From Parasponia andersonii (Eukaryota > Streptophyta > Magnoliopsida > Rosales > Cannabaceae), in assembly GCA_002914805.1 (NCBI GenBank), contig JXTB01000500.1, positions 134,285 through 198,284 on the forward strand: a stretch of 64,000 bases of DNA. Direction: 5' to 3'. Both the position numbers and the translations under genes were made by a program. Shown one piece after another: positions 40,991 to 52,403 of this stretch. The notes below the pieces were generated by a model that saw only the letters and a program-made list of their open reading frames with translations, ran no database searches and was not told where the DNA came from. Numbering within the stretch: position 1 is the stretch's first letter; each line of letters opens with the position of its first letter.

Positions 40991-43900
40991 TATTTTTTTT
41001 TCTTTTTCTACATTTTAGTTATCTCAAACCATTTTGGTTACAAAAAACTAAAATGAACAAAAAAAATACTAAAAGAAAATAGCAAAAGAAAATAATATTT
41101 TCTATTTTTTCAAAGATCGAAGGAAAAATAAATTAAAATAAAAAAGAAAAAAATAGTGGAAAGAAGTATATTTCAACAAATAGTTGGTAAATCATACATA
41201 CACGTAACATCATCGTTAGGAAACTAAAGCTAAATTAGTTACCACAAAGGTCAACAAGGAAAGAAAAGAAAAAAAGATAGAGACATAGGTATGTTGAGTG
41301 AAAAAAATAATTAGAAAAGGGTGAATAAAAATTGAAAATAGAATAGAATAAAATAAAATAAAACACTAAAAGAAAATAACAAAAGAAATGATATTTCCTT
41401 TTTCTTAAAGAGTGAAGAAAAAAATAAAAATGAAAGAGAAAAAAACGAAAAGAAAAAGTAGTAGAAAGAATTATGTTTAATGAGGGAACAAAAAGGGGAA
41501 AAAACGTGAAAAAAAAAGTATGAAAAATCATTTAAAAAAGTTAGTCAAAAAAAAGGGAACGGATAGAGATACAAAATTATTTTGTTAGGAATTAAACCCA
41601 GGCCACTTATAAGTGCACGTATGTTTCTCACTTTTTATAACTTATAGATGTCATTCTTATAATTATGTTACCGTCTATTTCTTACCCAGCTTTTAGAAAA
41701 TTACCTATTTAGGTCGTATTAAGTTTTTAGGTTGTATTTTTGTCATTATTTTTAAAAAGATAGTACTAGGTGTTATTTTCTCATAAAACTTGGTCTTTTT
41801 AATAAATCCAGGCTCATAGTCTGAAAAATGAAAATACCAAACATGTTTAAATTTTAAGAAACTCCGGATATTTCGAATAATATCATTATTTAATAATTTT
41901 TATAAAAATATTATTTTGAAAATTTGGTAACTTTTAAAAGTACTTAGTAAAACAATCAAGTTATTTAAAATAATCAAGATTTACTTGATGTAATTAGTCC
42001 ATTACCTCAAGTAACTTGACTAATTACCTCAGAAATTTTATTAAATAGTGAAATAAAAGTGTAATATTTTTATAAATATTCTTAAACACGGTGTGTTTCT
42101 AAATAGATGTAGGATTTTTCAATTTTTTTAAAGCTTTACCATAAAAAAATCAAATTTGCTCAAAAACTTTGTATGTTTCTGGTTAAAAGACCCTTACGAA
42201 AAAAATGTTACTAAGCAAAGTGTTATTGAGCCTAAGTACACCTTTTTGTCCTTACAAGTCTCCTACGACTATTTTGATTTTGGGACAAAGTGACACAAGT
42301 TTTAATTTTACAAAGAGACACAATTTTTATCAAATTTGTGGTAAATTGTGTCAAAGTCAATTATATTAGGACAAAATGTTACACTTAGCAAAAGTTAGAA
42401 GTAGCGATTTGTCTAAAAATACAAAATAGAGTGTAATTTTGAAGAAATCTTTCTCAAATCGGATTCGTATACTTCACCTTCCACGTGTAACACAAAATAA
42501 CTATTGGAAATTGTTTTTCAATAACACAGTTGCATGTTTGCTAATACAATCTTATTTATATTTAGATTATTTTTCTTGTTTTTTTTCCTTCGAACTCATG
42601 AATGTCCCAATCTAATAATTATTTTTTTAGCTATCTATAAGTACTTTTTTAGTCATTAGATCAACGATTACCATAATTTAAGTAATTGAAAAAAAAATAA
42701 AAATAAATACTCATTATTTAATTCTTTTTATTCTTTAACATAAAAAAATGTGCTTATTAGGAAAAATAATAATTATGAAAAAATAAAAAAAATAACTCAT
42801 ATATATATATATATTCGTACGAATAAAAAAAAAAAATCTTTAAGTCTGGTCCCTATTTAAATTGCTATCCGTGAAACTCTCACCCTCGAGGTAACCTTTT
42901 TTCCATTTGTCCATGCCCCTAAATTCTATTATTGCCTTCCTTTGACAATAGTGACGAAGCAGTAAATTTTTTGAGGGAGGGGCATACTTAAATTTTTTTT
43001 GTTAATTTTAAAATACATCAGTTAGCAACTAATATAAATTTATTTAAAAAGAGTGAGAGATTGTGTATTTATAAATGCTACAATTTTTTTATTTAAATTT
43101 ATTTTAATATATATTTTTTTAAAATAAAAATATTATTTTTAATGGGCCAGATTGGCCTAAATATATAGACACAGCTTGACCTATCTCTATAACTAGGCCG
43201 AATCCGAGCCCATTCTATTGCAAGTCGAGCCAATCCGTTTAGCCAGACCCATTTTACTATATTTAATGGTCACACAAATTATGAAAACTCATGAAAGAGA
43301 TTGCGACTTTCAACGTATATGTATAGTACAAAAAAGGTAAGCAAATACGTTTTTAACCATCTTAGTCACTAGATTCGTATTATCTAACCTTATACAACTT
43401 TTACCTCATCGCGTGTTACCGCAGATAATAAGAATTAACCTGAAATAAAACAAAAACATATATTCTTCTTCGTACCACATATGAGGCACAAATTCAAGAA
43501 AAAATGATAAGATACTCTATTAATACGGTATATCTGAGACAAAATACGGGAAGAAAATAAGGAAATTTGTAGTTGAACCAGAGAAAAACATGAACGGAGC
43601 AGAATGGTACTGTGGTGGACGAAAGAGAACGGGTATGAGTTTGAAAGAGAGATAGAAGGAGTAGAATATTTGGAGAAATGAAAAATGTGTAAGCTTAGAA
43701 ATAAAAGAAAAGAAAGTGATAACAAAAATTGTGCGATTAGGAGGAAGAATGAGAGAGAAAAAATAGGAAAAAATAAGAAAAAGAGCGAAAATATGTGTTA
43801 ATTTTTCATCTTAAATTAAATTAAAGTATAAATTGTTATAAGGTTACTGCAAAATAACCTTGTAACAAAAGTCATTATTTGCTAATAGAATTGTCATAAT

Positions 43901-44399
43901 TCATTGTGACAAGAGAACTAAACAAGTCATTTTGTGGCAAAAAGAGCACTGTCCATGTGAATTCTCCAACTTGTTTGCGATGGAGGGTCCTAAAAGGATA
44001 TATAAGGGTCCTAATCGTATAGAGCAGTGCGGAAACGGTGTGGAAGGCGATGATTGGGTTTGGCAGCGGGATTTGCTCTTGGTGCATGCGGACAACACTC
44101 CCCAAATATACATGCTATACAGTATCAAATCGATTGCAATAAAAATTAAAAGAAGCCAAAATGTACATTTGGAGGAATCTGGTGACTTTACTGATATAGA
44201 ATTTTCCCATTTGCCTTTGGGATATATAATTAAATTTGGCCGGCTTTTTTTTTTTTTTAAAACTTACATCCACGAAGGCCAATTAGCTAGGACCCCCAAA
44301 TTTAAGCCGTTCTAAAAGGAAAATTAAGCTTTTAATTCAAAGAGAATTAGAGAGCTATATATCCTATATTTCCTATATCAATATCATATTATTCATAAC

Positions 44400-47092
44400 A
44401 TGAAGGGTAGTAGTAGTGGATTTGGGTTTGGGAGCAGAGTACCGTCGTCGTTGATGGTCAACACTTGGAAAAACGAAAATAATAATAGATCGGTCAAGGA
44501 TCATGAAGATCTGACGCTTTTCAGGGAGATGAACAATCGGAACAGAGACAAAGATGGTGTTATCAGTCTCCTCCACCCTCTCTCTGACGAGTTTGATCAT
44601 TCATTAATTCCGCTTCCAAATCCAAATGGTACACCTACATGATCGATCGATCCATCGATCTCACTACTTACTTCTTTATATAATTAATAATATATTACGT
44701 ACCTCAAATAATGTTTGTTGATTACTATTTAGTTTGCTGCTTAATTGCCAACTCCTATGTCTAGCGATATCACGATTATCGTGTTATGAATAAATTATGA
44801 TTGTTCTCGATGATTAATCTCTATTTGATGTTCTAATTGATTTATATATTATTCATAATATATAATTAATTAACACAGTGCTATCTATATATATATATAT
44901 ATATATATAGTTGATCTCGTACTGCATGCAGCAGGTACAGGAAGTGATCAGCTCTACAGAATTCCGTCCAGCAAGAAGGGATCAATATCTGCGATTGATT
45001 TTCTTGCAGAAAACGACAAAAATGACTACGATTGGTGCGTATGTAAACCACAAATTGTTAATTTCTTTCCTAATTTTTAATTATATATTACATGAAACAT
45101 TTATATTATTATCATTATTATAATATATATATATATATATTTCCAAGCAAGCTACCTGCTACATCGATCGACTTCTAATTATGTATGGTTAATGGTTATA
45201 TTAATTGTAAGGTTGAAAACGCCGCCTGCAACTCCTCTCTTTCCTTCTATCGAAATGGAAGCTACAGCTACAGACGGCCCCCAACTCATCATCCCTACTC
45301 AAAGGGAGATTCCGATTCTCCACCCTCTTTCCAGGGTATCTCTTTTGTTTTATATTTATACATACATATAATCCTAATAAGGGAAAAAAAAACGTTAATA
45401 ACAATATATATATATATATATATATATTCAATTATTTGTTTGTTTGTTTGTTTGTTTGTTTGTTTGTATAATATAATTCTTGGCAAGCAATATTATTGTC
45501 TCGATTTAAACGTCCTTTAAAAGAAATCACGAGGACTGTCAACATATAAATATATATCTATAGATTACATGGGCAAGTACTATATTGACATACTGTATTT
45601 GACGTTATAATTTGGCTTATGGGTACAGTAGTTTTAGAGAAATGTTAGAGATTCCAACTTTTATTCAAATTTTGTAATACTAAATTATATGATGCGTGAA
45701 TTTTATTATTCATTTAGTGAGTATTTTACAGTAAGTTCTATTACAAGAAAAAAAATTTCTAATATACTAAATTTAGTGTATATTGATAACTCATATGCCA
45801 AATTCAATTCAATTCTATCGTATTATAAATTTACAATTAAGTTGGAATCCTACCATCTTCTTCTTTTTCTTTTATTTATTTAATTTACAATTAAGTTGGA
45901 ATCCTACCATCTTCTTCTTTTTCTTTTATTTATTTTTCATTTTGATTGTGTTTAAATCTAATTGGGATGAAAATAGCATTGCTCTTGTCCAAATCATTTC
46001 CATTTGTCTCTCTCTCTCTCTCTCTCTCTCTTTTAAAAAAAAAGAAAAAGAAAATTACAAATAGCTAAATCCATTAGTAATTATTCATCATTTGCGGGCA
46101 GATCTTATTAAAAATAATTACAAAATATATCTATATAGGATTATATTTTGGATATAGAATGTGTGATTTGACTTCATTACAATACGTTGATAATAATTAC
46201 ATGCATGGGCAATCAGTTTGTAGATGGAAACAATAATCGTGAGGTATCCGGCAGGACCAGCAATATTAGTGGAATTCAAAAGTCTCTATTCAAAAAACCA
46301 AAACCAAAACCAAAACCAAAACCAACACCAACACCAGAAGTACCAGCAGCAGCAGTAGCAGTACCAGCACCAGCTCCCACCATGCATAAATCGTCGGTAC
46401 CCACTTTGGTACCAGTTCTTAAGAATACTAGTACTAGTAACAAAGAGAGCCACAATTTTGATAAATCAAACTCCAATACCAAGCTGAATACAACAAAGCC
46501 GATGATGATGAGAAGCAGTAGAGCCGTGTCCCCTTTGGTGAGATCGACGATATTGATATCGGAATTATTGTCCAACGAAACGCCTCCTAACCTCAGAACG
46601 TCAGTGGCCGACGACCAGCGTTCGGCTTCCGCTATGAGGGGTCGGGCCACCACGCCTACTGCTAAGCCTAGGAGGCAGTCGTGCTCGCCGAGCGTCACCA
46701 GGGGTCGGAAGCAGCAGCCTCATCCTCATGAAGCTACTACTGTTCGTACAGCTAGTACTAAAGATCAGGAGATCAATAATAATAATAATAATAAGGGCGG
46801 CCGGGGAGTGATGGGCAGTAGGATGGTGGATAAGCTGATGAATGCCAGAAGATCATCGGCTAATACTACTACTACTACTACTACTACCACTTCTTCTCGT
46901 GATCGTGATCGCTTCAAAGATACAAAGCCAAACTATTCTAGGCCTAATTTACTAACTACTACTACTACTACTACTACACGCGATCAAGTTCAATCCAGAT
47001 CTAATTCCCTAGGATTCGGAAGGATGGCCATATCTAAGACCACTGATTATAAGTCAGTAATCGACACAAAACGAGGTCTTATTATCAATTGA
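44400..47092 (+). CDS. plant-specific Ser/Pro/Thr-rich protein (family often annotated endochitinase A-like or mucin-like)
   Basis: Biochemical function is not established. Four exons: 44400-44628, 44935-45034, 45212-45335, 46217-47092 (1329 nt, 442 residues). Family marks in order: LFREMNNRNRD and LHPLSDEFDHSL, then LYRIPSSKKGS, then ENDKNDYDWLKTPPATPLFP, then QREIPILHPLSR. The C-terminal half is disordered and basic, with PPNLRTSVADDQRSAS, PRRQSCSPSVTRGR, GSRMVDKLMNARRS and LGFGRM. Junctions keep the frame and the conserved DYDW-LKTPP link. The acceptor of exon 3 is TAAG, slightly unusual. Repeat tracts KPKPKPKP, N6 and two T runs come from microsatellites. The end after LGFGRM is short compared with relatives of about 600 residues, so the C terminus may be truncated. 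Confidence 0.82.
45831..45938 (+). repeat. perfect 54-bp tandem duplication in intron 3
   Basis: TTACAATTAAGTTGGAATCC starts at 45831 and again at 45885. The whole 54-bp unit is repeated with no visible difference, so the event is recent. It lies in the 881-bp intron before the last exon of the Ser/Pro/Thr-rich gene. Confidence 0.9.
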
Positions 47093-47442
47093 TTGATTCA
47101 TTATCTCATATCATGCCATCCCATATCATGTAATATTGTTATATATAGACTACTTGTAATCGATTCATTCAAAAACAACGTCCCATGCCCTATGCCACAC
47201 TATGTGCAAATAATTCTATCGTAAGAATGAGAATTAATGTGAAGACACATGAGAATATTCATCTTTATTTTTAGATATATTATATATACTAGTCCACTCA
47301 TATTTAAAGCATTAAAGCGTTTTATATTGAACATGATGTATAGAATGGCGCTGAGTTTTTCTCAAAGTTAGTATTACAAAGCGTTTTGGTATTTATTAAG
47401 ATGTGTAGAGAATAGAGACTTGTCATTTTTTTTTTTTTTTTT

Positions 47443-48073
47443 NNNNNNNNNNNNNNNNNNNNNNNNNNNNNNNNNNNNNNNNNNNNNNNNNNNNNNNNNN
47501 NNNNNNNNNNNNNNNNNNNNNNNNNNNNNNNNNNNNNNNNNNNNNNNNNNNNNNNNNNNNNNNNNNNNNNNNNNNNNNNNNNNNNNNNNNNNNNNNNNNN
47601 NNNNNNNNNNNNNNNNNNNNNNNNNNNNNNNNNNNNNNNNNNNNNNNNNNNNNNNNNNNNNNNNNNNNNNNNNNNNNNNNNNNNNNNNNNNNNNNNNNNN
47701 NNNNNNNNNNNNNNNNNNNNNNNNNNNNNNNNNNNNNNNNNNNNNNNNNNNNNNNNNNNNNNNNNNNNNNNNNNNNNNNNNNNNNNNNNNNNNNNNNNNN
47801 NNNNNNNNNNNNNNNNNNNNNNNNNNNNNNNNNNNNNNNNNNNNNNNNNNNNNNNNNNNNNNNNNNNNNNNNNNNNNNNNNNNNNNNNNNNNNNNNNNNN
47901 NNNNNNNNNNNNNNNNNNNNNNNNNNNNNNNNNNNNNNNNNNNNNNNNNNNNNNNNNNNNNNNNNNNNNNNNNNNNNNNNNNNNNNNNNNNNNNNNNNNN
48001 NNNNNNNNNNNNNNNNNNNNNNNNNNNNNNNNNNNNNNNNNNNNNNNNNNNNNNNNNNNNNNNNNNNNNNNNN
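47443..48073. other. assembly gap (631 N)
   Basis: The run of N is bordered on the left by 18 T residues and on the right by 10 A residues. Sequence inside is unknown, and its true length may differ from the number of N. Confidence 1.
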
Positions 48074-48499
48074 AAAAAAAAAAGATTAGAGAAGAGGTGG
48101 GGGAGGGTAAAGTAAAAAAGAGATGGTAGTAAGAGAGAGAAGGGGGTAGGTGTAGAATATTATACAGAAACAGTGAAAGAGAAGTGTGTGTGTGTGTGTG
48201 TGTAGAATGGAGAGGATGGGTCATGGGTCATTTCAGTTTTCAGAAGCAAAAAACATCATCACATAAAGCCAAAATCTCTGAGAGTCTGGGCCTAGTCTCT
48301 CTCTGCTGCTTCTGCAGGCCGTGTTGTGTTGGGGGGTATAATATACATATATAGTCAAGAATAAAAGAATAACATTTAATTATTAGCATGCATATTGCAG
48401 TGCAGTACGCAGTGTAGTCAATTTAAATAATAAAATATTAAAATAAAACAAATTAAAGAAACAAACAGGGGAAGGCAAGCTGAGCGTCAAGAATCAAAG

Positions 48500-48547
<48 letters not shown>

Positions 48548-50527
48548 AAATACACACACAACAAGTATAAGTCTATTAAGATCACTTGCTACTCTACTAC
48601 TACCACTCGAGACTCGAAGAGACTCAATGACTGAATTAGATAAAGAGAGCCCACGCTGGGTGTGTTTACTTTCTCCGCGTCTCCTTAGCCTCTGCTTTTG
48701 GGGGACTTTCCCCTGCTTATTCGCCGATTTTCCCTCTCTAATATTTATACGTGGAATATATATATATATATATGATAATTATATTCTATTTTCTTCTACT
48801 ACTACTACTACTACTACTTAATTCTAGCTTTTGCTTTGCTACTACTACATACACAGTCACATACACATGGTAGTACTACTACTACTTCTAGCTACTCCAT
48901 TTCTTATCTCTCTCCCCAAGTACAACACTACAGTGTCTGTGTTTCTTTTCTTAATAATATATATAATATCTTTTCTTTTTTTAAATTTTCAATTTGGCAT
49001 ATATATATATAGTTTTTTTTCCCTTAAGCCTTGGCTTGCGTTCACCATCTTTATATGCATTTATGTGCATCGTATATACCTGACTTTTGTTTTTCCGGCG
49101 AACAAATAGATCATCAACTCCTCTCTCTCTCTCTNTGCCTAAAAGAAGACCTTTTTGCGTGTTTTCTATATTATAATAATATAACAAGGAACTATATATG
49201 TACCTACATTATAGAGATGGTCATAATTAATCAATTCTTAAAATTCAAGAAGAAAATAATAATCAATCTATAAAAGTAAGTTAAGAAGGAAGAGCAAGAG
49301 TGCGCACTAGAGTAGAGACCATCTGCGTATGTATGCCTACAAACTAACAAATATTAATTAGAAACAACATCATAGGGATAAGAGGATATTAATTATATGG
49401 TGTGGCCAATATCGATCCATGACCATCAGGAGAGATTGAAACGGTGCAAATATGTATTGTGAAAAAGCTACATGGCTAATTAAGTTCCAAAGTAAGCTAA
49501 GCTACCTCTGGAATTGAACACACATCATATCCATCCATATTTATATATTTTTAATTCTCGTACCATACAATATAAATGAGATAAAGCGTTTGACCGAAAA
49601 AATCAAGGTCACCCGCACGGCAATGTCATTAGAACAAGTTGTACTCCGCTATTTGTCTACTATTATATACTATAGTCTTTATACAATCCTCTAGTTTTTA
49701 ATTCTATTCTTAAATATATTGTTATTAATATTACTATTTTCTATTCTTAAATATATTGTTATTAATATTACTATTTATCCAAATCCCAAGGCAGCGACTG
49801 ATCGAGAATTAGAAAGAATTAAGCGCTAGTACTGGAAGGAAGACTCTCCCTCTGTCTCTCTCTCTCTCTCTCTTAACTCATATTCATCCATCTCAACAGT
49901 TAAGACTGATCAGTACTATATATACTTTTAATTATTTACTTGTTATATATAATTCTGTTTATATCTTTTTCTTTTCAATTGATAATAGTTATTTCATGAT
50001 GCATAATTCAACTATATCTAACCCTTTTTTTTTCTTAAATATATATATATATATATATACATTATTATATGAATATAACAATCGATGCATGTTATGTATA
50101 ATTACTGTACATGTATATTATAAGTAGTAGGCCATCCATCCCAAGGCCGATAGTCTATAGTCGGCTTCACTCGGCCTTCTCAAAAGTCTGATATTATATA
50201 TGTTTAACAGGAAAAAGGAAGTAAAATATGTATTTTATAACATATATATATATATATATATATATAGGTGGTGATTATAAGAAGGTGAAGCAATTGGCTA
50301 GAGATCTGTACTGAAAACTTTCCATCGTAAAGAGTGAAAGATCGAAAGTCATCTCTTTTTCTTCATCTTCTTTTCTTGTTTTCACGAGATCCAATCCCTC
50401 TCTTAAACCAGGGAAAATCTACCCTACTTTTTGCCTTTCTAATTCCTACCTTCTCGATCGATAGATCTATATATCTACTTCAATAATATAATTAATATTC
50501 CCACTTCTTATTTCTCTCTCTCTCTCT

Positions 50528-50581
<54 letters not shown>

Positions 50582-51263
50582 AAGTCCTATTCTAACCTTC
50601 ACATTCTAATAAGGTACACCACTCAAATCTCTCTCTCAGATCATCTCGCTCGCTCGCAAGATACGCAGAATTGTTCTGTAGTTCTTCTCAAGAGATCTCA
50701 ATAATTAATTAATATATATATAATCATGTATGTGCCTTTTCTTCCCGTCTATCTCTACTAATTATGTTTTCAGTACTACTTTGTCTACTATTTTATTATT
50801 TCATCATCCTTCCCATCTACATGTCCCGATCTCTAGCTACCAGATTTTTTCATTTTCAGAAGACAATAATATATTTGTAATACTTTTGATTTGATGGGGG
50901 AAGAATAAACCTTGATCTAATATATATTCTTATATTCTCCAGTTAATTCAAATTTTAATTCTTTCTTTTCTCAGCTGATTCGCTACTTACATCATTCCTC
51001 TTTTAACCATAATCCATTAATATATTCATGGAAAGTCATACATAGTTACTATTGGATCTATTATACATGTGCATCAAGGTCGTATATCGATCAGTTAATG
51101 TATATCTCAATCTTTTTTTTTTCAAAAAAAAAAAAGAAAAATTGTGCATGACATATATTTGGTTTGATTTTTATTTTTATTTTTCAAATTTTCATGATAT
51201 ATTCGATTTTCTTTTCTCGGGTTGTAGTTGCCATAGATTGCAACTTTGGCCCGGTTCATCGTC

Positions 51264-51319
<56 letters not shown>

Positions 51320-51608
51320 TTGAGATTTTGTTTCAGCCCTCTCCTAATTCGGTATTTGATCTTGACCTTGTACGTACCTATAGCTAGCTCTCAGAAATTT
51401 CAAGTGTCTTTTTGCTTTGATTTGCAAAAACTTGCTTGGTACGTGCGTGCGTGATTTCATGGTTCTGTCACATCATTTATAAAGTCTGAATATTTCTTTA
51501 TGAATGGAGAAAATTGTATCAAACTGTTGTTCTTATAATATTATATATATATTAAAAAAATTAGTAATAATTTATGGTATACATCTTTATTTGATTAATA
51601 TTGCGCAG

Positions 51609-51673
51609 AAGAAGAAGAAGAAGAAGAAGAAGAAGAAGAAGAAGAAGAAGGAGAAGAAGAAGAAGAAGAAGAG
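51609..51673 (+). repeat. (AAG)n tract just upstream of AS2
   Basis: About 64 bp of AAG repeat with one or two interruptions end 74 bp before the AS2 ATG. It directly follows TTGCGCAG, which would be an acceptable splice acceptor, so the tract probably lies in the 5' UTR, perhaps at the start of the exon that carries the coding sequence. Confidence 0.85.
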
Positions 51674-51746
51674 GTATTTAATTAAAATAATCAGTAGTAA
51701 GTATAAGTAGCTAGTAGCTTTAGTAGTATTATAAGTAGTAGCTAGG

Positions 51747-52403
51747 ATGGCATCATCTTCGTCGTCGTCGAATTCGAATTCGCCATGTGCAGCGTGTAAG
51801 TTCCTGAGGAGAAAGTGCCAGCCGGAGTGCGTCTTTGCACCCTACTTCCCACCTGACCAACCCCAGAAGTTCGCAAATGTCCACAAAGTGTTTGGAGCAA
51901 GCAACGTCACCAAGCTTCTCAACGAGCTCCTCCCAAGCCAGCGAGAGGACGCCGTCAACTCCCTCGCCTACGAGGCCGACATGCGCCTTCGCGACCCCGT
52001 CTACGGTTGCGTAGGCGTCATCTCCCTCCTCCAACACCAGCTCCGCCAGCTCCAGATGGACCTCAGCTGCGCCAAGTCCGAGCTCTCCAAGTATCAGAAC
52101 CTCGGAATCACCGGCCATGGACTCATCGCTGCCGCAGCGGCCGCTGCCCACCACGCTCCTCAGAATCTGGGCATCAATCTCATCTCGGCCGCTGGTGGTG
52201 CAGCCAGAGACCACTACCACCACCACCACCACCACCAGTTCTTCCCCAGGGACCATCATCATCATCAGCAGATGATCAACTACGATGCAAGCAGCCTTTT
52301 GGCCATGAACGTTTCCGCCACCGCCGGTATCGGCCAACTCACTCCTTTCCAGCAACCTAGGGCTGCCGCCGGGGACGACCGCCGTACCATTGATCCCTCT
52401 TAA
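51747..52403 (+). CDS. AS2: ASYMMETRIC LEAVES2, LOB-domain transcription regulator (LBD6)
   Basis: AS2 is a nuclear LOB-domain protein that, with the MYB protein AS1, represses class I KNOX genes and abaxial factors and so sets leaf polarity and symmetry. One exon encodes 218 residues. The CX2CX6CX3C motif is C14, C17, C24 and C28. The GAS block (FAPYFPPDQPQKFANVHKVF) follows, then the leucine-zipper-like helix VISLLQHQLRQLQMDL. The LOB domain is nearly identical to Arabidopsis AS2, and the C terminus FQQPRAAAGDDRRTIDPS matches AS2 too, which separates it from other LBD proteins. His-rich and Ala-rich tracts lie between. The ATG follows an AAG-rich leader. Only one coding exon is seen; any introns would be in the 5' UTR. 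Confidence 0.97.
   Translation: MASSSSSSNSNSPCAACKFLRRKCQPECVFAPYFPPDQPQKFANVHKVFGASNVTKLLNELLPSQREDAVNSLAYEADMRLRDPVYGCVGVISLLQHQLRQLQMDLSCAKSELSKYQNLGITGHGLIAAAAAAAHHAPQNLGINLISAAGGAARDHYHHHHHHQFFPRDHHHHQQMINYDASSLLAMNVSATAGIGQLTPFQQPRAAAGDDRRTIDPS

Larger units (their letters stand above)
38103..44399. other. gene-poor AT-rich region with satellite-like repeats
   Basis: This 6.3-kb stretch has no convincing gene. It holds a 244-bp tandem duplication (39535-40020), a 74-bp array (40040-40990) split by a SINE, T-rich stretches (39150-39520) and a short GC-richer segment at 43140-43260 with GGGCCAGATTGGCC that may be an old transposon remnant. There is also an unrecognised open stretch (43932-44315) readable on both strands. 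The final 100 bp form the leader of the next gene. Confidence 0.65.
47093..51746. other. 4.6-kb region upstream of AS2, with assembly gap
   Basis: This holds the 3' flank of the Ser/Pro/Thr-rich gene, a 631-base gap of N (47443-48073), and then the long upstream region of AS2. Seen: (TG)n near 48185-48202, (CT)n at 48503-48544, near 49848 and at 50513-50575, (CTA)n near 48797-48818, a 37-bp tandem duplication (49704-49777), (TA)n near 51269-51317, and an AAG run just before AS2. The CT-rich parts look like leader sequence. No other coding region is supported. Confidence 0.65.

Noticed and set aside
43875-44315. Open stretches on both strands, up to 127 residues
   Set aside because: No domain, no splice structure and no family resemblance; possibly a transcript or repeat remnant, not called as a gene.
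47322-48224. Two long ORFs spanning 47322-48224
   Set aside because: They consist mainly of unknown residues from the N gap.
51753-52355. 200-residue minus-strand ORF over AS2
   Set aside because: It mirrors the GC-rich AS2 exon; the plus strand encodes an intact, diagnostic LOB-domain protein.
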